A stretch of DNA of 64,000 nucleotides, taken from the NCBI RefSeq assembly GCF_014529535.1, contig NW_023503293.1, forward strand, positions 7,062,844 to 7,126,843, given 5' to 3'. This document shows, in pieces, positions 1 to 11,873 of this stretch. The stretch's first letter is position 1; every line of letters begins with the position of its first letter. Made by a program: the position numbers and the translations under genes. The stretch comes from Bradysia coprophila (lineage: Eukaryota; Arthropoda; Insecta; Diptera; Sciaridae). A model generated the notes under the pieces. The model saw only the letters and a list, made by a program, of their open reading frames with translations. It did not search any database and was not told where the DNA came from.

Positions 1-1018
1 TGACTTCAGACCGGGTCCAACGCGTGCATCAACAACCTGCAGAACATTTCGGAAAAAGTTTTACATTTTGTTCCTGCAATGTGACCAAACCGAAAAAGAA
101 ATGTGAAAAAAATTACTTACGTGACCCCAATGTCGATCGCTTCCCGGCGGTAAGCGTTTGAATCGTTTCACTAGCAGAACGCATGCATTGCAAATTTCAC
201 CTTTGCGTGGTGTGCTCAGTTGAAAGCATTCAATGAAGTCTGTTTCATATTTCTTTGAATCTGTGAAACGTGAACTGAAAATCGAAAATCAGTTAGAATC
301 GGGTTGGTTCTCTAAGGCCGTAAAACCCCATGAGCAATTGCCAATTTGGTTGAGGTGGACGATTGTCTTGCGTTTTTCCAATTTGTAGCACACGTTAAAC
401 AGTGGAAAACGCAACATAATTCATCGATCTCGAATGCAAAATTGCTTGTCGGTTTAATTTACGTAATTGAATTTCGAAAGATGAAATTACCTGCTGGATT
501 TCGCTTTACATATACAACAACCCTGCGTTGATCGGTAAACTTTTGGTTTGTGGAACGAAAACATTTTTGCTGAGGATTTGTCCTGGCGTGTCAATCGGTC
601 GATTCGTTAGTTTAAGGCGCTGGTCAATACTTAGTCAATTTGGATACACTGTAAACTGAAAAGATTTTTTGTTAAAATTTGTGTCACTGGATGCTGATGC
701 GGAATAAAGATAATGTTAAAAATCAGAGAGCGAGAGGGAGACAAATCTCTTCAAAGACAAAACAATTGAATTACGATGATGCACATTGCTTATCAACTAC
801 AAATAATATGGTAAAAATACTGAAAATTACCATTACCACCAACCAACACGTCACAGATATGCGTTGCGGTCTTATCTACGGTTTTGGTGTAGATTATGGT
901 AATCGAAATGAAATGTGGAAGAAGAAATGAGAATAAGGTATGGATCGAGTCGCATGAATATTTTATAATTTAGAAAGCAAAGGATTCGCCTTGGTCCTTT
1001 ATCTAAGGCTGAAAGCAC
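1..1018. other. Gene-free stretch with a degenerate MITE copy
   Basis: No reading frame here has recognisable protein similarity, and the short open frames are shadows of AT-rich DNA. Around 331-470 lies a degenerate relative of the inverted-repeat element at 1019-1142: both carry a 'gagcaatt'-like end, an AACGCA(G/A)CATAATT core and an 'aatgcaaaattgct' end. Nothing else was supported. Confidence 0.4.
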
Positions 1019-1142
1019 ACGAGTAATGTTGCGTTGATCGGATCGATAATTATGCTGCGTTTTCATTGTTTAGCCTGTGGTGAATATCGAATTACAATGG
1101 GAAACGCAGCATAATTGTCGATCCCATCAATGCAAAATTGCT
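1019..1142. repeat. MITE-like inverted-repeat element
   Basis: The two halves are inverted copies of each other. CGAGTAATGTTGCGTTGAT at the left mirrors the 'atcaatgcaaaattgctcg' end at the right, and inside it 'tcgataattatgctgcgttt' mirrors 'aaacgcagcataattgtcga'. It has no coding capacity. The structure fits a short non-autonomous DNA transposon; the superfamily cannot be told because no target-site duplication is clear. Confidence 0.55.
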
Positions 1143-1354
1143 CGTGTGTTTTATTGCCATGTCTCAATCCCAAGGATCGGTTTAATTTTTAATACAGAGA
1201 AATGAGTGAAGAAGATACTAGCCTAGGAGTAATACTACAGTTTGATCAATTGATCTCATCCCTCCACCTCCAGTGTCAGAGAAAATAACCGTTTCGGGTG
1301 TTAACAACAAATGGACAAGTGGACAAATTACGGAAACAATGATGGTTATAACCG

Positions 1355-1385
1355 ATCTCTCTCTGTCTCTCTCTCTCTCTCTCTC
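1355..1385. repeat. (CT)n microsatellite
   Basis: An uninterrupted CT dinucleotide run except for one CTGT step. It is followed by 'cag', so it could mimic a polypyrimidine tract, but no exon follows. Confidence 0.9.
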
Positions 1386-4300
1386 AGATCTACTCTCGAT
1401 TGTGATCCAGATTACGTTCAAGTTACCACCGCAGTTCTAGTTGCTACCACTAAAAAAAGTCGTGATCCATATCAACATTTCACGATCTAACGATCAAATC
1501 GTTAATTTTGTTACCTTGACATTGAACTACAATGAAAATTACGTGCCTCTGATTCACTGTCCAAACAGACAACACAAAATGGAATAAAAATAGATCCGTG
1601 AACTTGTTGAGCAGACGTATAAATGTTTCCAAACTAAACGAATCATACAAAAAAAACCAGAACAATTCACTATAAAACTTGTGCATACCTATACACCAAG
1701 CATTAACAGCTTATTTTGTCAGCCGAAGAGCTGTCTCGCTTATTTTATTAACAGCATAAAATAAAATAATTTTATTGGAATAGCAACCGTTTTTCAGCAG
1801 CACATTAAACGGCCAAACAATACACAGCAATGAAAACAAAACTGTAACCTTCACTTGAGAACCTTGCAAATTTTCTGTATTATTTGCAAAGTTTACAACT
1901 TATGACATTCTTGTGCGTTAAATACCGAAAATAAATGTTTCAATTTGAAAGTGATGAATCTCTTGGATCAACGACATTCTATACAAAATAACAGTTTGAG
2001 AGCGACATGTGGACCAAAAATTGATTAAATAATTTGCTTGGTGTTGCTGCAAAACTAATTGACAACAATTTGTGACAACAGTTCGGTCATGGACGTTTTC
2101 TTTTTCATTCTGGCCCAAAAAAAACATGTCATCGAAATCATCAATAGAACTTGCAGAAGGAGCATAATAAAAACGAAGGAATTTTTCGCAGACACATCAG
2201 CTGAATACACATGGTGCGTTTGCAATACATACACACCATGAGAAGTGCATGGTACAGCCATTTTAGAATGCACATATTTGCAACATATTGTCAATGTAGT
2301 TAGGTGTCCAAAATATTTTACATATACAACGAAGAGACATGCAGTTGAATGAAATAGCAATCAAAACATTAAACTAACACTGGTAGCCAGTGTTGACTGT
2401 TTGGTTTTTGTATTCTTTTTGGATAAGTTTTTCGAAAATATCCTCGATTGTCGATTTTGGTCGATCGGATTTTTCTTTTAATTTTTTTTTAAAAATTGTT
2501 GTTGTTCGATTATAACAACCCAATGAACCCAAATACGCGGAGAGTGCGTCTAACAAGGTTCGGAGAGTTTCAAAATATGAATGTAAACAACACATGCAAA
2601 CGTTTGGTGTCTAGACAGAGACCACAATACTATTATATCTATTCAAAACAACTTTGTGCGCGATGTGTGTGTGTTTATGTATTTTTATTTGAAGAAAAAA
2701 CGAAGAGAAACAAAAAATGGATTTGTTTACATCTTTTTCAGCATTAGTATAAGACCATAAACAATCTATTATTTTGAAATGGAGAGATGTATTTGCAAGT
2801 TAAAAAAAAAAGTTCACCAAACAACCAATGATATAGATAACAACAACCGACTGTTAGTATGTGCGGATAAGCCATTAATAAATATATGTACGAAAGTAAC
2901 ATCGAATTGTTGATAAGTTTTTTTGACCGCATGACCAAGAAAATCCTCATCTAAAACGTCTAAAACCAAGACAGTTTTTTTTTTTCCTTTTATGCTTTTG
3001 GTGATGAAACGAGAAACAAAGAAAAAAAAGAACCGTTGAAAGCTTAAGAACATTCAAATTGAAAAAGGTCAATGATCTGACGTCACAATCATAGATGAAA
3101 ATAAAAATGTTATGAAAAGTTTGTATTTTTTCTTCTATATAAAGAGTGTGCGCACAATGTAATGTCGTGGGTACAGTACATACAAAAACAAAAAATTTTG
3201 TGTGAGAAAGAGATCAACATTTTTTGTAAACAGAATTTGCATTACGCTCCCGACATTGCAAAAATATACACCAAGATCGTTTTATTATGAGTGTAGGTAC
3301 TTCAATTTCATATGCGAAGAAAGAAATAATTTAGAGGACATATTGGTAAAATACTCTCTCACATAATGTCATCCGTACCAACCAGCAATAAATATAATAC
3401 AAATTCTGTGCCTGCAACAATTTTATAGCATTGGACATTTTTACCCGATTTTCGAATGTACATTCTGGCGAGCTTAATACACAATACAATGATTATGAGT
3501 TTGTCTTTCTGTTTTTGAGTACGTGGTACGGAATCAATGCCATATATTCCATTCCCAATGAAACGTTTTTTGGTTCTCTTTTGTGCATTTAATCAGTGAA
3601 AGTAAATATTTTTGTTGATGTTGAGCAATTTCATTGCTGTGCGAAAGTTTAAATTTCAAGGAGAATATTTTTTAGACGGAAGTTTAAAGTCGATTCAAAT
3701 TGATTTTTTTTTGTTTTTAAGGTTTCATTGAGAAGCAGAGCTGGATGTTCATTCATTTCAACAGATTTTTTCTTTAAATCTGGTCTTGGAGCAGATTTTG
3801 TTTACAAAATTCCGTCAATAAATTTCAGTTACTACACCGACATACTTTATGAATGGTTATGGCAAATATTGTAGGAGTAAATTTGAACGGCGAATGGCAA
3901 TCGCCATAGAAGTAGTCAGAAAACTGCATTTTGCCTCCATAATTGTGCTTGTATTACACACACATTTACACACCAAACCAATAATATTTTCGTGAAGGAA
4001 TAAGGACAGAGCTATTGACAACATCGTATACGATTCCATCATGACAAATTCCGTCCATTAATTTTTGGTTTTAACCAAAAAGATTGTCATAATTTTGATA
4101 AACGATGACACAGACTGGTAAAACTGTTTTCGATTGAACGAAAAACGAAGGCTCCACTTCTTCGAATGGTTCATTGACAGAAAAAGGACCTTTCCATGGA
4201 ATACGACAAAGAAAAGCCGTGTGAAGTTCATCAACCAATGTATATATAAGAATAGAGAGAGAACTGTACCGTATGAATGAGGCATAATAAATGTGTTCAA

Positions 4301-5185
4301 CAAACGCCGATGGATTGCACTTTTAATTCCTTATCGAACGTTATGATATGATAATTGCAATACCAGCAATAAACAGAATTTAATCTAATTGGGTGGAATC
4401 ATCAACGAAATCGAACGTTGTCACAATAAAGTGAAAAAGAACTTCGATTTACTTTTTTTTTTCTTCCTTCACATTCGATGCATTTAGAGACACTATCACC
4501 TATTCGGCATTTAATCAGGTCAATCATTTTACATAAAACAAAATTGTTTCACAATGCAATAGTGACCCCATTCATTGTGTACCGAATGCGAGACCTACGT
4601 GCAAAATTTATTTTGTTTCAAGTACACACAAAATTTACACCATTTCACACCGTCTAGCTTACTTTTACATTCATTTTTCATGAAACGAAAGGAAGACGCC
4701 GATTTTCAAATGCAATTTATTCACAAAATACAACTTAATTTTCGATGACATTTGATTGGTTGCATGACATTCACATTTACAATTAAGATTTCAATGATTT
4801 GGCAAAATATTAACCATATTTATGATAAAAGAAATGAAATTGAATTGCAGTCCACTTACCGTTTATGTTTCTCTTAAGATTGATTACACTCAAAGATGGC
4901 GAATTGAACGCGCGTAGCACAACACGATAATAAACGATGCTTTTTTATTTATGCCATTTTCGGTGGCCGTACCGTCATGAAAAATTATTTATTTATTTTA
5001 AATGTCGTTGGCAATGGTCTAAGATCAAAATCACCGACAGCTTTCGGCAAAAATTATTAATTTATTTTATGTTCAGACTTCCAGCTGTTTCCGTGTTATA
5101 ACGTCAACAGGAGAACTCGTTCCGTTTTTATCATTCCGACGTAAATTGAGCGCAATCCGAAAAATATAACCGAATAATTGAAATA
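1386..5185. other. Gene-free AT-rich intergenic sequence
   Basis: Both strands were read. Only short open frames without familiar motifs or a splice-consistent series of exons are present. Homopolymer A and T runs and TTTATT blocks are frequent. It could be upstream regulatory sequence or introns of a gene outside the window, but nothing shows this. Confidence 0.4.
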
Positions 5186-5269
5186 ATGGAAATAAAACCT
5201 TATGTGCTCGAGGCAGTGCTTGCAGTTTATGAACTGCCAGGCATGAGTTCTTTGGCTAATAATGACTCG
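5186..5269 (+). CDS. Candidate first coding exon, unknown gene
   Basis: An ATG at 5186 opens 28 codons beginning MEIKPYVLEAVLAVYELPG and running into a strong splice donor (GACTCGA|GTAAGT, intron from 5270, phase 1). The reading frame continues unspliced to 5377. The protein was not recognised and no matching acceptor exon was identified. The start is preceded by an AT-rich leader with in-frame stops. It is listed because the donor is near consensus and the peptide composition is less AT-driven than the surrounding open frames. It may equally be chance. Confidence 0.2.
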
Positions 5270-5605
5270 AGTAAGTGGAACCGAATCGAGGTAGAATTGT
5301 CTATAGAAAACTCAAGATTGTTTTTAAAAATATTGTTAGTAAAGCATCCATTTCCTGTGAAAATTTATCTCACCTAGGCTCTGCATCAACAAAATTCCCA
5401 TGACAGTTAGTAAGTTATTTCAGTGAGCACATCTAGAAACAGCTGCTTTTACATCAGCTGGTGAACATTGTTACATTTGTGTGACGTATAGTCTATTATA
5501 TTCATTTGAAAGGGACATTCGATATTTTTAACGTTACGCTTTGGTAATGGACCGGTATCGGGGGATCTTCTGGAACACGGTGCCAAAAGAACACACTTAA
5601 ATTAT

Positions 5606-5697
5606 GTAAAAGGTGAACTGCTGAAATACGTTTTAGCCATGTGACTCCTTTTACGAAATGTTGGTATCAAAAAATCGTGTACGAGTTCACCTTTTAC
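5606..5697. repeat. Short inverted-repeat element
   Basis: GTAAAAGGTGAACT-like sequence at the left end is mirrored by 'agttcaccttttac' at the right end, with a spacer of about 60 nt. There is no coding capacity. A small MITE is the likeliest explanation. Confidence 0.45.
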
Positions 5698-6696
5698 CTA
5701 GTTGAAAAATGCGTTGTTTTAGCACCAGGTTCCAAATTATCCCACGTCAATGGAATCGGATCAAATGAGTAATGGTTATGGTATGGAGTGTGCTTGTGGA
5801 CATGTAATTTGAAATGACAAATTGATGCACAGGTGTGACACAAACCCACAATCTTGACCTTGCCGGGGAGCTGCTCGAACCAATTGAGCTCCCGTGCACA
5901 CTTTCCATTTCAATTTTAGTAGAGTCAATGTATATCAATTTGTCAATGTATATAGTGATTGAATTCGGTGTGTATGACAGGTTTGTATCATAGATCTGCA
6001 TTTAATAAATTTTATGACTTCGTGGGTGTCTCAAGATCTTGTACTGTGCAGACAAAAGATTGTGGAAATTGTTCTCCCGCAAAAAGAAGTCTTTTGATAA
6101 ACGAAGTTTAAAAAACAAAATCATTTGTTGCAAAATTCAAATTTTCGATCATATATCCATGAAAATATTGTTCGTGTGAACTGTGAAGTGACAGAAGACC
6201 GACTTGCCAACAGCGTCAATCATTGACAGTCCCGTGTAGTAGTGCAGTGCTCAAATCCACAATCTATATACATCGCCAATATTTTCGACAGTAAACGCAA
6301 TAATATTAATTGAATTCTTTAGCGAAACCAAACGCCATTCCTGCACAGTCCCCGTCTAAAATCTTCTGTTTGCCCAATGCCGTAGATCATTAAAAAAAGG
6401 TCCCAAATAAGGACGACTTTCCCCCCACAAAATTGAAAATGTAGAAACTGAGATGGAAAGTGAACGTATCCATCCCCAAATAAAAAGAAATCAAATTTCC
6501 CACCAATTTATTCGTTTCTCGTAGTGAAAGAAAAATGTGCAAAATGTCACACAAAAAAATAAGGTAAATAAAAAGTGACATTTCACGAAAAATCGTAAGG
6601 AAAACAAATCGCAACGAGCAACAACTTAATTATATTGAGTGGCTCCAGTGCAAAATAAAATGTGAAACCGATTCGGACAACCAATTGAATTCAACT

Positions 6697-8143
6697 ATGC
6701 ATTCAACACCAATTTTATGGCTGCTTATCACATTCTGCACAGTTCCGCCAAATGTGAGCGCAGTTAATCACTGGATTGTTTCCGTTGACGGTAAAATTCA
6801 GCCAAAGGTTAGTCATTTAAACGGTGTTACCGGTTCGTGGCACTCATCTCGATTCCTTTTCTTAGATTGACTCGCCATTCTTCTTGCGACGGCCGAACGA
6901 CCTAGTTGCATTTTTACGACAAAGTGAATACCTTCAGCTGATCATCTTACTCAATGCTAAGCTCCTTCTGCTTAAGACCGAACTGGTCAAGAAGATGGAA
7001 GAGGCGAACACATACACCATTGATTTTATGTATCAAACGGAGTGCATCATCAACTATCTGGTGCAGGAAACGGACATGTACAGCACCCTGAAAGCGAAAA
7101 AATACTTCAATCGAATCAATACCAAGAAGTACAATCGACAACCGGAACCAACAACCCCACCGAATACGATAACAAAATCGAAAACGTCCCTGCCAGTCTG
7201 TGAATCGATTGGTTTTTGTATGGCCTGTATGGACCACCTTGAATCGATGATGCATCGTGGCAAACTGGAGATGTCACCCGAACTGGATCTGAATGCGAAA
7301 GAGCTGGGCCTCTCGTCGATGAATGAAATTTTAGTGACTGGACTTCGCAACGATCCACAATCGTGGAAATATCCGGTATTAAGCTCATATTTCTGGCGTG
7401 CACTGGGTATGGCCAACCAGGCAATGGAATGTGCCAGACGAGCTGTTCATTTGTCGCCGAGGAAATACAAAGACATTGCCCTGCTGAGCATGGGAACAAT
7501 TTTACAACGATCGAACCGGAGTAGTGATGCACTGATTGTGTTACACGCGGCGACCGATCATGCACCGAATGTGGTGGAAAATCAGGTGGCACTGGCCAAT
7601 GGCTATTTTCTGGTGTCCGATTTCAATCGATCAATCGATTGCTTCGAAATAGCCAAAGTGCTCGATCCAAGCTATTCCGAAAAGGAGAAGTACATGCGCA
7701 AATCGATGACGTGCTTCAAATACATCAAAATGAAGCTGAAACAAATCGAACGCCAATTGATGGACATGAAGTCCGATCTGGTTAGCTTCAGCGAAGGCAA
7801 AGAATACCTGGACAAATATTACGAAAAATTGCTGCGCGAACAGGTGCCAATCGGAGCCCGACTGGCCGAACCATCGTTTGACGTACACTCGCATCATCTG
7901 TTACATCACGGTCAATATTGCTCCATACGAAAAACGCAACACTCAAAAGAACCGGTGCTGTTCTGTGATTTCTATTCGGATTTGCAGATGCAGTTGAACA
8001 AAGACTCCACCATTGACACCATTCAAAATTACATCGACACTAAGACTGAATTCGTTAAGAACCAATGGCATCTGTCGCTTGGTGCGTACAAAAATTTAGA
8101 TATCGAAAGCTTTTCCGGTCAGCTGGACGTACAAGATGAGTGA
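6697..8143 (+). CDS. TTC17-like TPR protein (N-terminal half only)
   Basis: Two exons, 6697-6807 and 6866-8143, separated by a 58-nt intron (AAG|GTTAGT ... TTCTTAG|ATT, phase 0), encode 462 residues. Residues 1 to about 22 look like a signal peptide. The sequence NHWIVSVDGKIQPK/IDSPFFLRRPNDLV across the junction matches the start of the tetratricopeptide repeat protein 17 family from memory of that family. TPR-like helices run at about residues 200-320 (FWRALGMANQAMECARRAVHLS and onward), then a coiled coil at about 323-365. In vertebrates TTC17 is linked to actin and cilium function and is about 1,140 residues long; this frame stops after roughly the N-terminal 40 percent, so the C-terminal TPR block is absent. 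ATG 6697 was chosen because the open frame upstream of it has only a TTG. No further exons were found downstream. Confidence 0.8.
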
Positions 8144-8340
8144 ATCGAAATGGAAGAATGGAACGGAAACGATGGCACAAATTTATATGGACAAAATTAT
8201 AATACGGAACCAAAATTCAGGACTTTTTTTCGATGTTCTAAAAATATTTTATTTTTTATATAAAAAAAACATCAAAACCAAAAAAAAAACTAATTTTCCT
8301 TTGGGAACCTTCTACACACCTTTCCAAAAACTACAATTCA
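8091..8340 (+). repeat. Direct repeat, copy 1 (TTC17-like 3' end)
   Basis: This covers the last 15 codons plus 3' UTR of the TTC17-like gene. A diverged copy lies in the same orientation at 20816-21046. The shared stretch includes the coding tail LDIESFSGQLDVQDE (second copy LDIESFSSQLDEQDE), the stop, and the UTR down to the 'cctttccaaaaacta' motif. Identity is roughly 85-90 percent by eye. About 12.5 kb separates the two copies. Confidence 0.8.
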
Positions 8341-9104
8341 ATCATTTAAAAAATTCCATAAAAAAGTGACCTGCGATAATCGTGGAGATGATAAGTGAAC
8401 ATATCTTATAGAATTAACGTTCACAGCAGTATTCGATTTGTTCATTAAAACCATATTAGGAAGTCCAGGTTAGAAGGGAAATGGCATTCTCTTCCTCAAT
8501 ATTCCAGTCAGGGGAGTGGTGTTGTTAACCAAAGAAAACTAACACCTTTATCTAGTCCATAAATGAGTCGTCGAGTTCGAAATTTGAAACGTCTTTGTCT
8601 AGTCCAGTGCATAAATCTCCAAAGGCTAATCGCAGTTGCAGATGCAGATTGCAGAGTCGACAATCTGTTAAGAAATCAGGAAGGAGAGTGCCAGAGGCAT
8701 CAACTGCGAGAGGACGATCATAAAGTTTTACCGATGAGATTTGTCGATCAGAGGGACGAATTGTAATAAGTTCATAAAGTGTTTCAAGTTAAAGAGGAGG
8801 AAGATTTTTTTGTTGTTGTAGGTGATAAGTGCGTCGATAGCCTCATAGGTCCTTTCTTTCCATGTACGTTATTACCTTGACTGTAAGTCATGGGTCTAAC
8901 CGGTCTAACCATAGCACTGTCGAGTGCTTGAGAGAAGGAATTTTTCAGTGAATTGGGAAGGGATCAGTGGAAACAAGTTATGATGGCTAGACCACGTTAG
9001 CCTCGAACCGCCACTGACTCCCTAAGTCGAAACAGCGTCTTTGCTTCATTAAATTAACATGTCACAAACGGCATGCAAGCATATTAACAGTTTTACTATA
9101 CAAA
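8341..9104. other. Gene-free stretch at island start
   Basis: No supported gene. A 67-codon frame at 8563-8766 is rich in R, Q and D but matches nothing familiar and starts without context. The stretch after 8800 contains no clear repeat pair within the window. Confidence 0.35.
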
Positions 9105-9290
9105 CTATTACTTCATTTGATCGAAGATTTAAAGAGATTGATTTCAGAAATCTTTTACTTTATTTGTTTTGAACATGCTTTTTGCTATATAAGACCTCAT
9201 CAGTCAGAGCTTGTCGTTTATTCTTGCTTTCGCTGTCGATAACATAATGACAGCCGTCTGTAACAGGTTAAATTTACTTCACGTGATTTT
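9105..9290 (+). repeat. Dispersed repeat with TATATAAG core, copy A
   Basis: Contains, in order, a 'tacttcatttg' block, a GAACATGCTTTTTGCTATAT block, 'taagacctcatcag', 'gcttgtcgttta' and 'gctgtcgataaca'. The same blocks recur at 27535-27700, 57415-57525 (with its inverted-arm mirror at 39040-39135) and, more degraded and on the opposite strand, at 62290-62385. No open reading frame. Could be a SINE or a MITE; no RNA polymerase III boxes were seen in this copy. Confidence 0.5.
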
Positions 9291-9694
9291 TTTGGGTAAG
9301 GGAAGAGCATCTGTTCTGTTAAATATTCTGTTTCACCCTATGCTTGAAAATGGTTTTTAGTCTAATAACCTCGCGCTGTGGGTGAGTTCTAGTGGAATTG
9401 CAGTGGAATTTTTCAGTGATTCCAAACGTACTGTATAAGGACGCAACGATGTGATCTACTGATCTACACAGGATTCTATTCAAATGAAAGGAACTGTTGT
9501 CCTGTCGTTATTTGGTAGATATCTTTAGCTGTTTGAATAGCCCGTTGCTCAACCGCAACGTTAAAAATATCGTAAACTTGAATGAGAGAGTGGTTTGGTC
9601 TAACAAAAGAAAATACACCGTACGTAACACTTTCACTATGATTAAATATGGAAATGGGGTTAAAAAAACGTTAAATGTAACAATTTTGTGCTCT

Positions 9695-9800
9695 TTCTTA
9701 ACACGATAACTTGAGTAAATCTCAACGGATTTAAAAAAAAAAAAAATGATGAAGCATTGAAATCCACAGGTCAAGTTCGAAAATGGGTGGTATCGGTTCA
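9695..9800 (+). repeat. Dispersed repeat with ACGATAACTTGAGTAAA core
   Basis: Resembles 13615-13730: both share ACGATAACTTGAGTAAA, an A- or T-rich run, a 'caggtcaagttcgaaaatgggtg'-type segment and a 'tcggttcaacc/tttggatcgaccc' end. This copy is not part of an evident longer element, while the second copy lies inside the 13491-14490 element, so this one is probably a fragment of the same family. Confidence 0.5.
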
Positions 9801-9892
9801 ACCATCAGTAAATTCCAAACGTATTTTTCTTGTTTGCCGCCTGAGCGCAGCGTCATTTTTTACCGTCTCATTTCATTGAAACTGATCAGAAT

Positions 9893-10310
9893 AGATCATT
9901 GTCAATGTCGTTTGAGATGTCAAATGAGCTGTCATTTTCACAAAGCTAACCAAAATGTTACAAAAATTTATATGGAGCTGTCATTGTTTGAGGTTAGCTT
10001 TGTGAAATTGACAACTCATTTGACACTATTTTGAGAGAAGAACAGTTATTTGACACTGATCTAAATTTATTAATCAGCGATTTAGACCGTTCTAGTAGCT
10101 CTTGACCAATAAATCATTGCCAATAAAAATACTATGGATCATTGTCAATGTCGTTTGAGATGTCAAATGAGCTGTCATTTTCACAAAGCTAATCACAATG
10201 TTACAGAAGTTTATATGGCGCTTCCATTGTTTGAGGTTAGCTTTGTGAAATTGACAACTCATTTGACACTATTTTGAGAGAAGAAACCGTTATTTGACAC
10301 GAATCTATTG
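9893..10310. repeat. Tandem pair of MITE-like elements
   Basis: Two direct copies, about 9893-10065 and 10136-10310, are separated by about 70 bp. Each is itself an inverted repeat: TCAAATGAGCTGTCATTTTC followed by 'acaaagctaa' on the left is mirrored by 'ttagctttgtgaaattgacaactcatttga' on the right. Both end with 'ctattttgagagaagaa'. Side-by-side direct copies suggest duplication after insertion, or insertion into a like element. Confidence 0.75.
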
Positions 10311-10419
10311 AGAAGTTCAGACAGTCAAGAGATCCGACCCACCCAACAGATGGGACCTAGTTCGATTGTCCAAAAATAAATAATTGTCAAGTCAACCGTG
10401 CATTTTTATTAGTTAGATT

Positions 10420-10509
10420 CTTGTACCGAAAACATAATAGTGCGTTGTTATAGTGCGATTATTCATTCTTGTACCGAAAACATAATAGTGCGTTGCTATC
10501 GTGCGATTA
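10420..10509. repeat. Two-unit tandem repeat, about 47 bp
   Basis: The unit ATTCTTGTACCGAAAACATA followed by 'atagtgcgttgttatagtgcgatta' is present twice with two or three differences. It lies just left of the foldback-type element and has no coding content. Confidence 0.8.
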
Positions 10510-10650
10510 TAAAGATGAGTACACAGTTCATGAAAAATGTTTGAAAAATCGACACTCTGCAGAATGATAGAAAAAATGCGGCGCGAATGTGCGACTGAAA
10601 GTTTATGTCCTTGAATTTAGCACAAGATTAAAAACACAAGATTAGTAAAT

Positions 10651-10795
10651 ATCTTGATATATCAAGATTTGATTACACGAATCTTGATATATCAAGATTT
10701 GGTGACACGAATCTTGATATATCAAGATTTGGTGACACGAATCTTGATATATCAAGATTTGGTGACACGAATCTTGATATATCAAGATATTTACT
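10651..10795. repeat. 30-bp palindromic tandem repeats, left block
   Basis: Five units with an exact 30-bp period, each AATCTTGATATATCAAGATT-like plus a spacer such as 'tggtgacacg'. The final unit reads into 'atttactaatctt', mirroring the start of the block, so the block is itself palindromic. Confidence 0.92.
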
Positions 10796-11093
10796 AATCT
10801 TCTGATTTTGTATGATTGGAACGAAAGAGCACAAATTATGAGCGAATGACTAGAAAATGTGGTCGAATGGATGAAAATATGAGCGAATGAATGGAATATA
10901 CCAATTATCGAAAGAGCATAGAAAAAGAAATGTAAAAAGAAAGGAAAATAAAATCAGTTCTGAACAAGAAGTTCAGGGGACAGCATCCCCCACCTAAAGT
11001 GGTTTCAATCGTAGTGAGTAGAATTCTTCACAGTTGTTTTCCCTCGGGATTTGATAAAAAAAAAAACAAGAATCCGTCCTTTCCTTATTCACT

Positions 11094-11873
11094 TTACGTC
11101 ATTATTATTATAACGTCATCACTTATATACAATACAAATGGGATATAAATCCGAACTGGAACAGCATGACGTAGTCGCGTATGGCAACGTACTGTTTGCT
11201 CGAAAAAAATTTCGTTGTGAATTTCCCGTCGATCCAACTCTATTCGAATGTAGTAGAATTTATGACGCTTAATCATAACTGGTCGGACCAATTTTATGAA
11301 ACTTCTCGGAGTCGTTTCGTCACCGTAAGTCGCAACCAGTGGTTGCTCGGTAAGAATGTTGAAGTTGCTGGTGTCGCCATTCTCATTGCATTCGATGATT
11401 TTCATTACGCCTCGCATCCTACCTCTCTGCTTCGTGTTCGCGACGATGGGTTGCATAGCAAAAGCACCTAGTGAAAGGTTACTGTTTGTGCGGAATAGAC
11501 CCGTCTTGCATTTCCTTAAACTGCGGTCGGTAAAACGTTTTGGCGAAAATACCATGTAGGCATTGGTGTCCCATTTGGCGGATTTGACTCGACTCTTTCC
11601 AACAAAATATGTTAGCTGCGCCCCGTCACCTAGCGTGGCTATGTTGATTATTTCTAAGAGTTCGTTCTGCGTAAACAGCTCACTGTATTTTGATAGACAA
11701 GAATGTATTTGGGTGCGAGACATTGCAGAAAATTGAATCAGATGAAAACAGTCATCCAGCTGGTGACGAAAATTCAGCATAGTTGGGTCCACGCCCATGT
11801 TGACGCATACATTTCTTGACCAAGCGATGCACGCATCAAACACAAAGCTTTCTGGAACATTGAGGCGTTCCAT
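11094..11873 (-). CDS. BTB-BACK/PHR-like protein fragment
   Basis: A 259-codon open frame starting at the ATG at 11873. Residues 3-75 read like a BACK domain (LNVPESFVFDACIAWS, then a conserved R..L..CFHLIQF..MS block). Residues from about 85 on resemble the beta-rich PHR module that follows in BTBD1/2/3/6-type proteins (LGAFAMQPI, FIKLVRPVMI). The N-terminal BTB domain that normally precedes BACK is missing, and an in-frame TGA sits two codons before the ATG, so this is a truncated or captured copy or one exon of a gene. BTB-BACK proteins are usually Cullin-3 ubiquitin ligase adaptors; without BTB this could not bind Cullin-3 in the usual way. It lies wholly inside the 10611-12425 inverted-repeat element. 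Family assignment is by motif recognition only. Confidence 0.55.
   Translation of the reverse strand: MERLNVPESFVFDACIAWSRNVCVNMGVDPTMLNFRHQLDDCFHLIQFSAMSRTQIHSCLSKYSELFTQNELLEIINIATLGDGAQLTYFVGKSRVKSAKWDTNAYMVFSPKRFTDRSLRKCKTGLFRTNSNLSLGAFAMQPIVANTKQRGRMRGVMKIIECNENGDTSNFNILTEQPLVATYGDETTPRSFIKLVRPVMIKRHKFYYIRIELDRREIHNEIFFEQTVRCHTRLRHAVPVRIYIPFVLYISDDVIIIMT

Noticed and set aside
7116..7592. 158-residue reverse-strand frame and two similar ones
   Set aside because: They are antisense shadows of the TTC17-like coding exon.
8563..8766. 67-codon frame as a small gene
   Set aside because: No similarity, no conserved copy in the window, and it lies among repeats.
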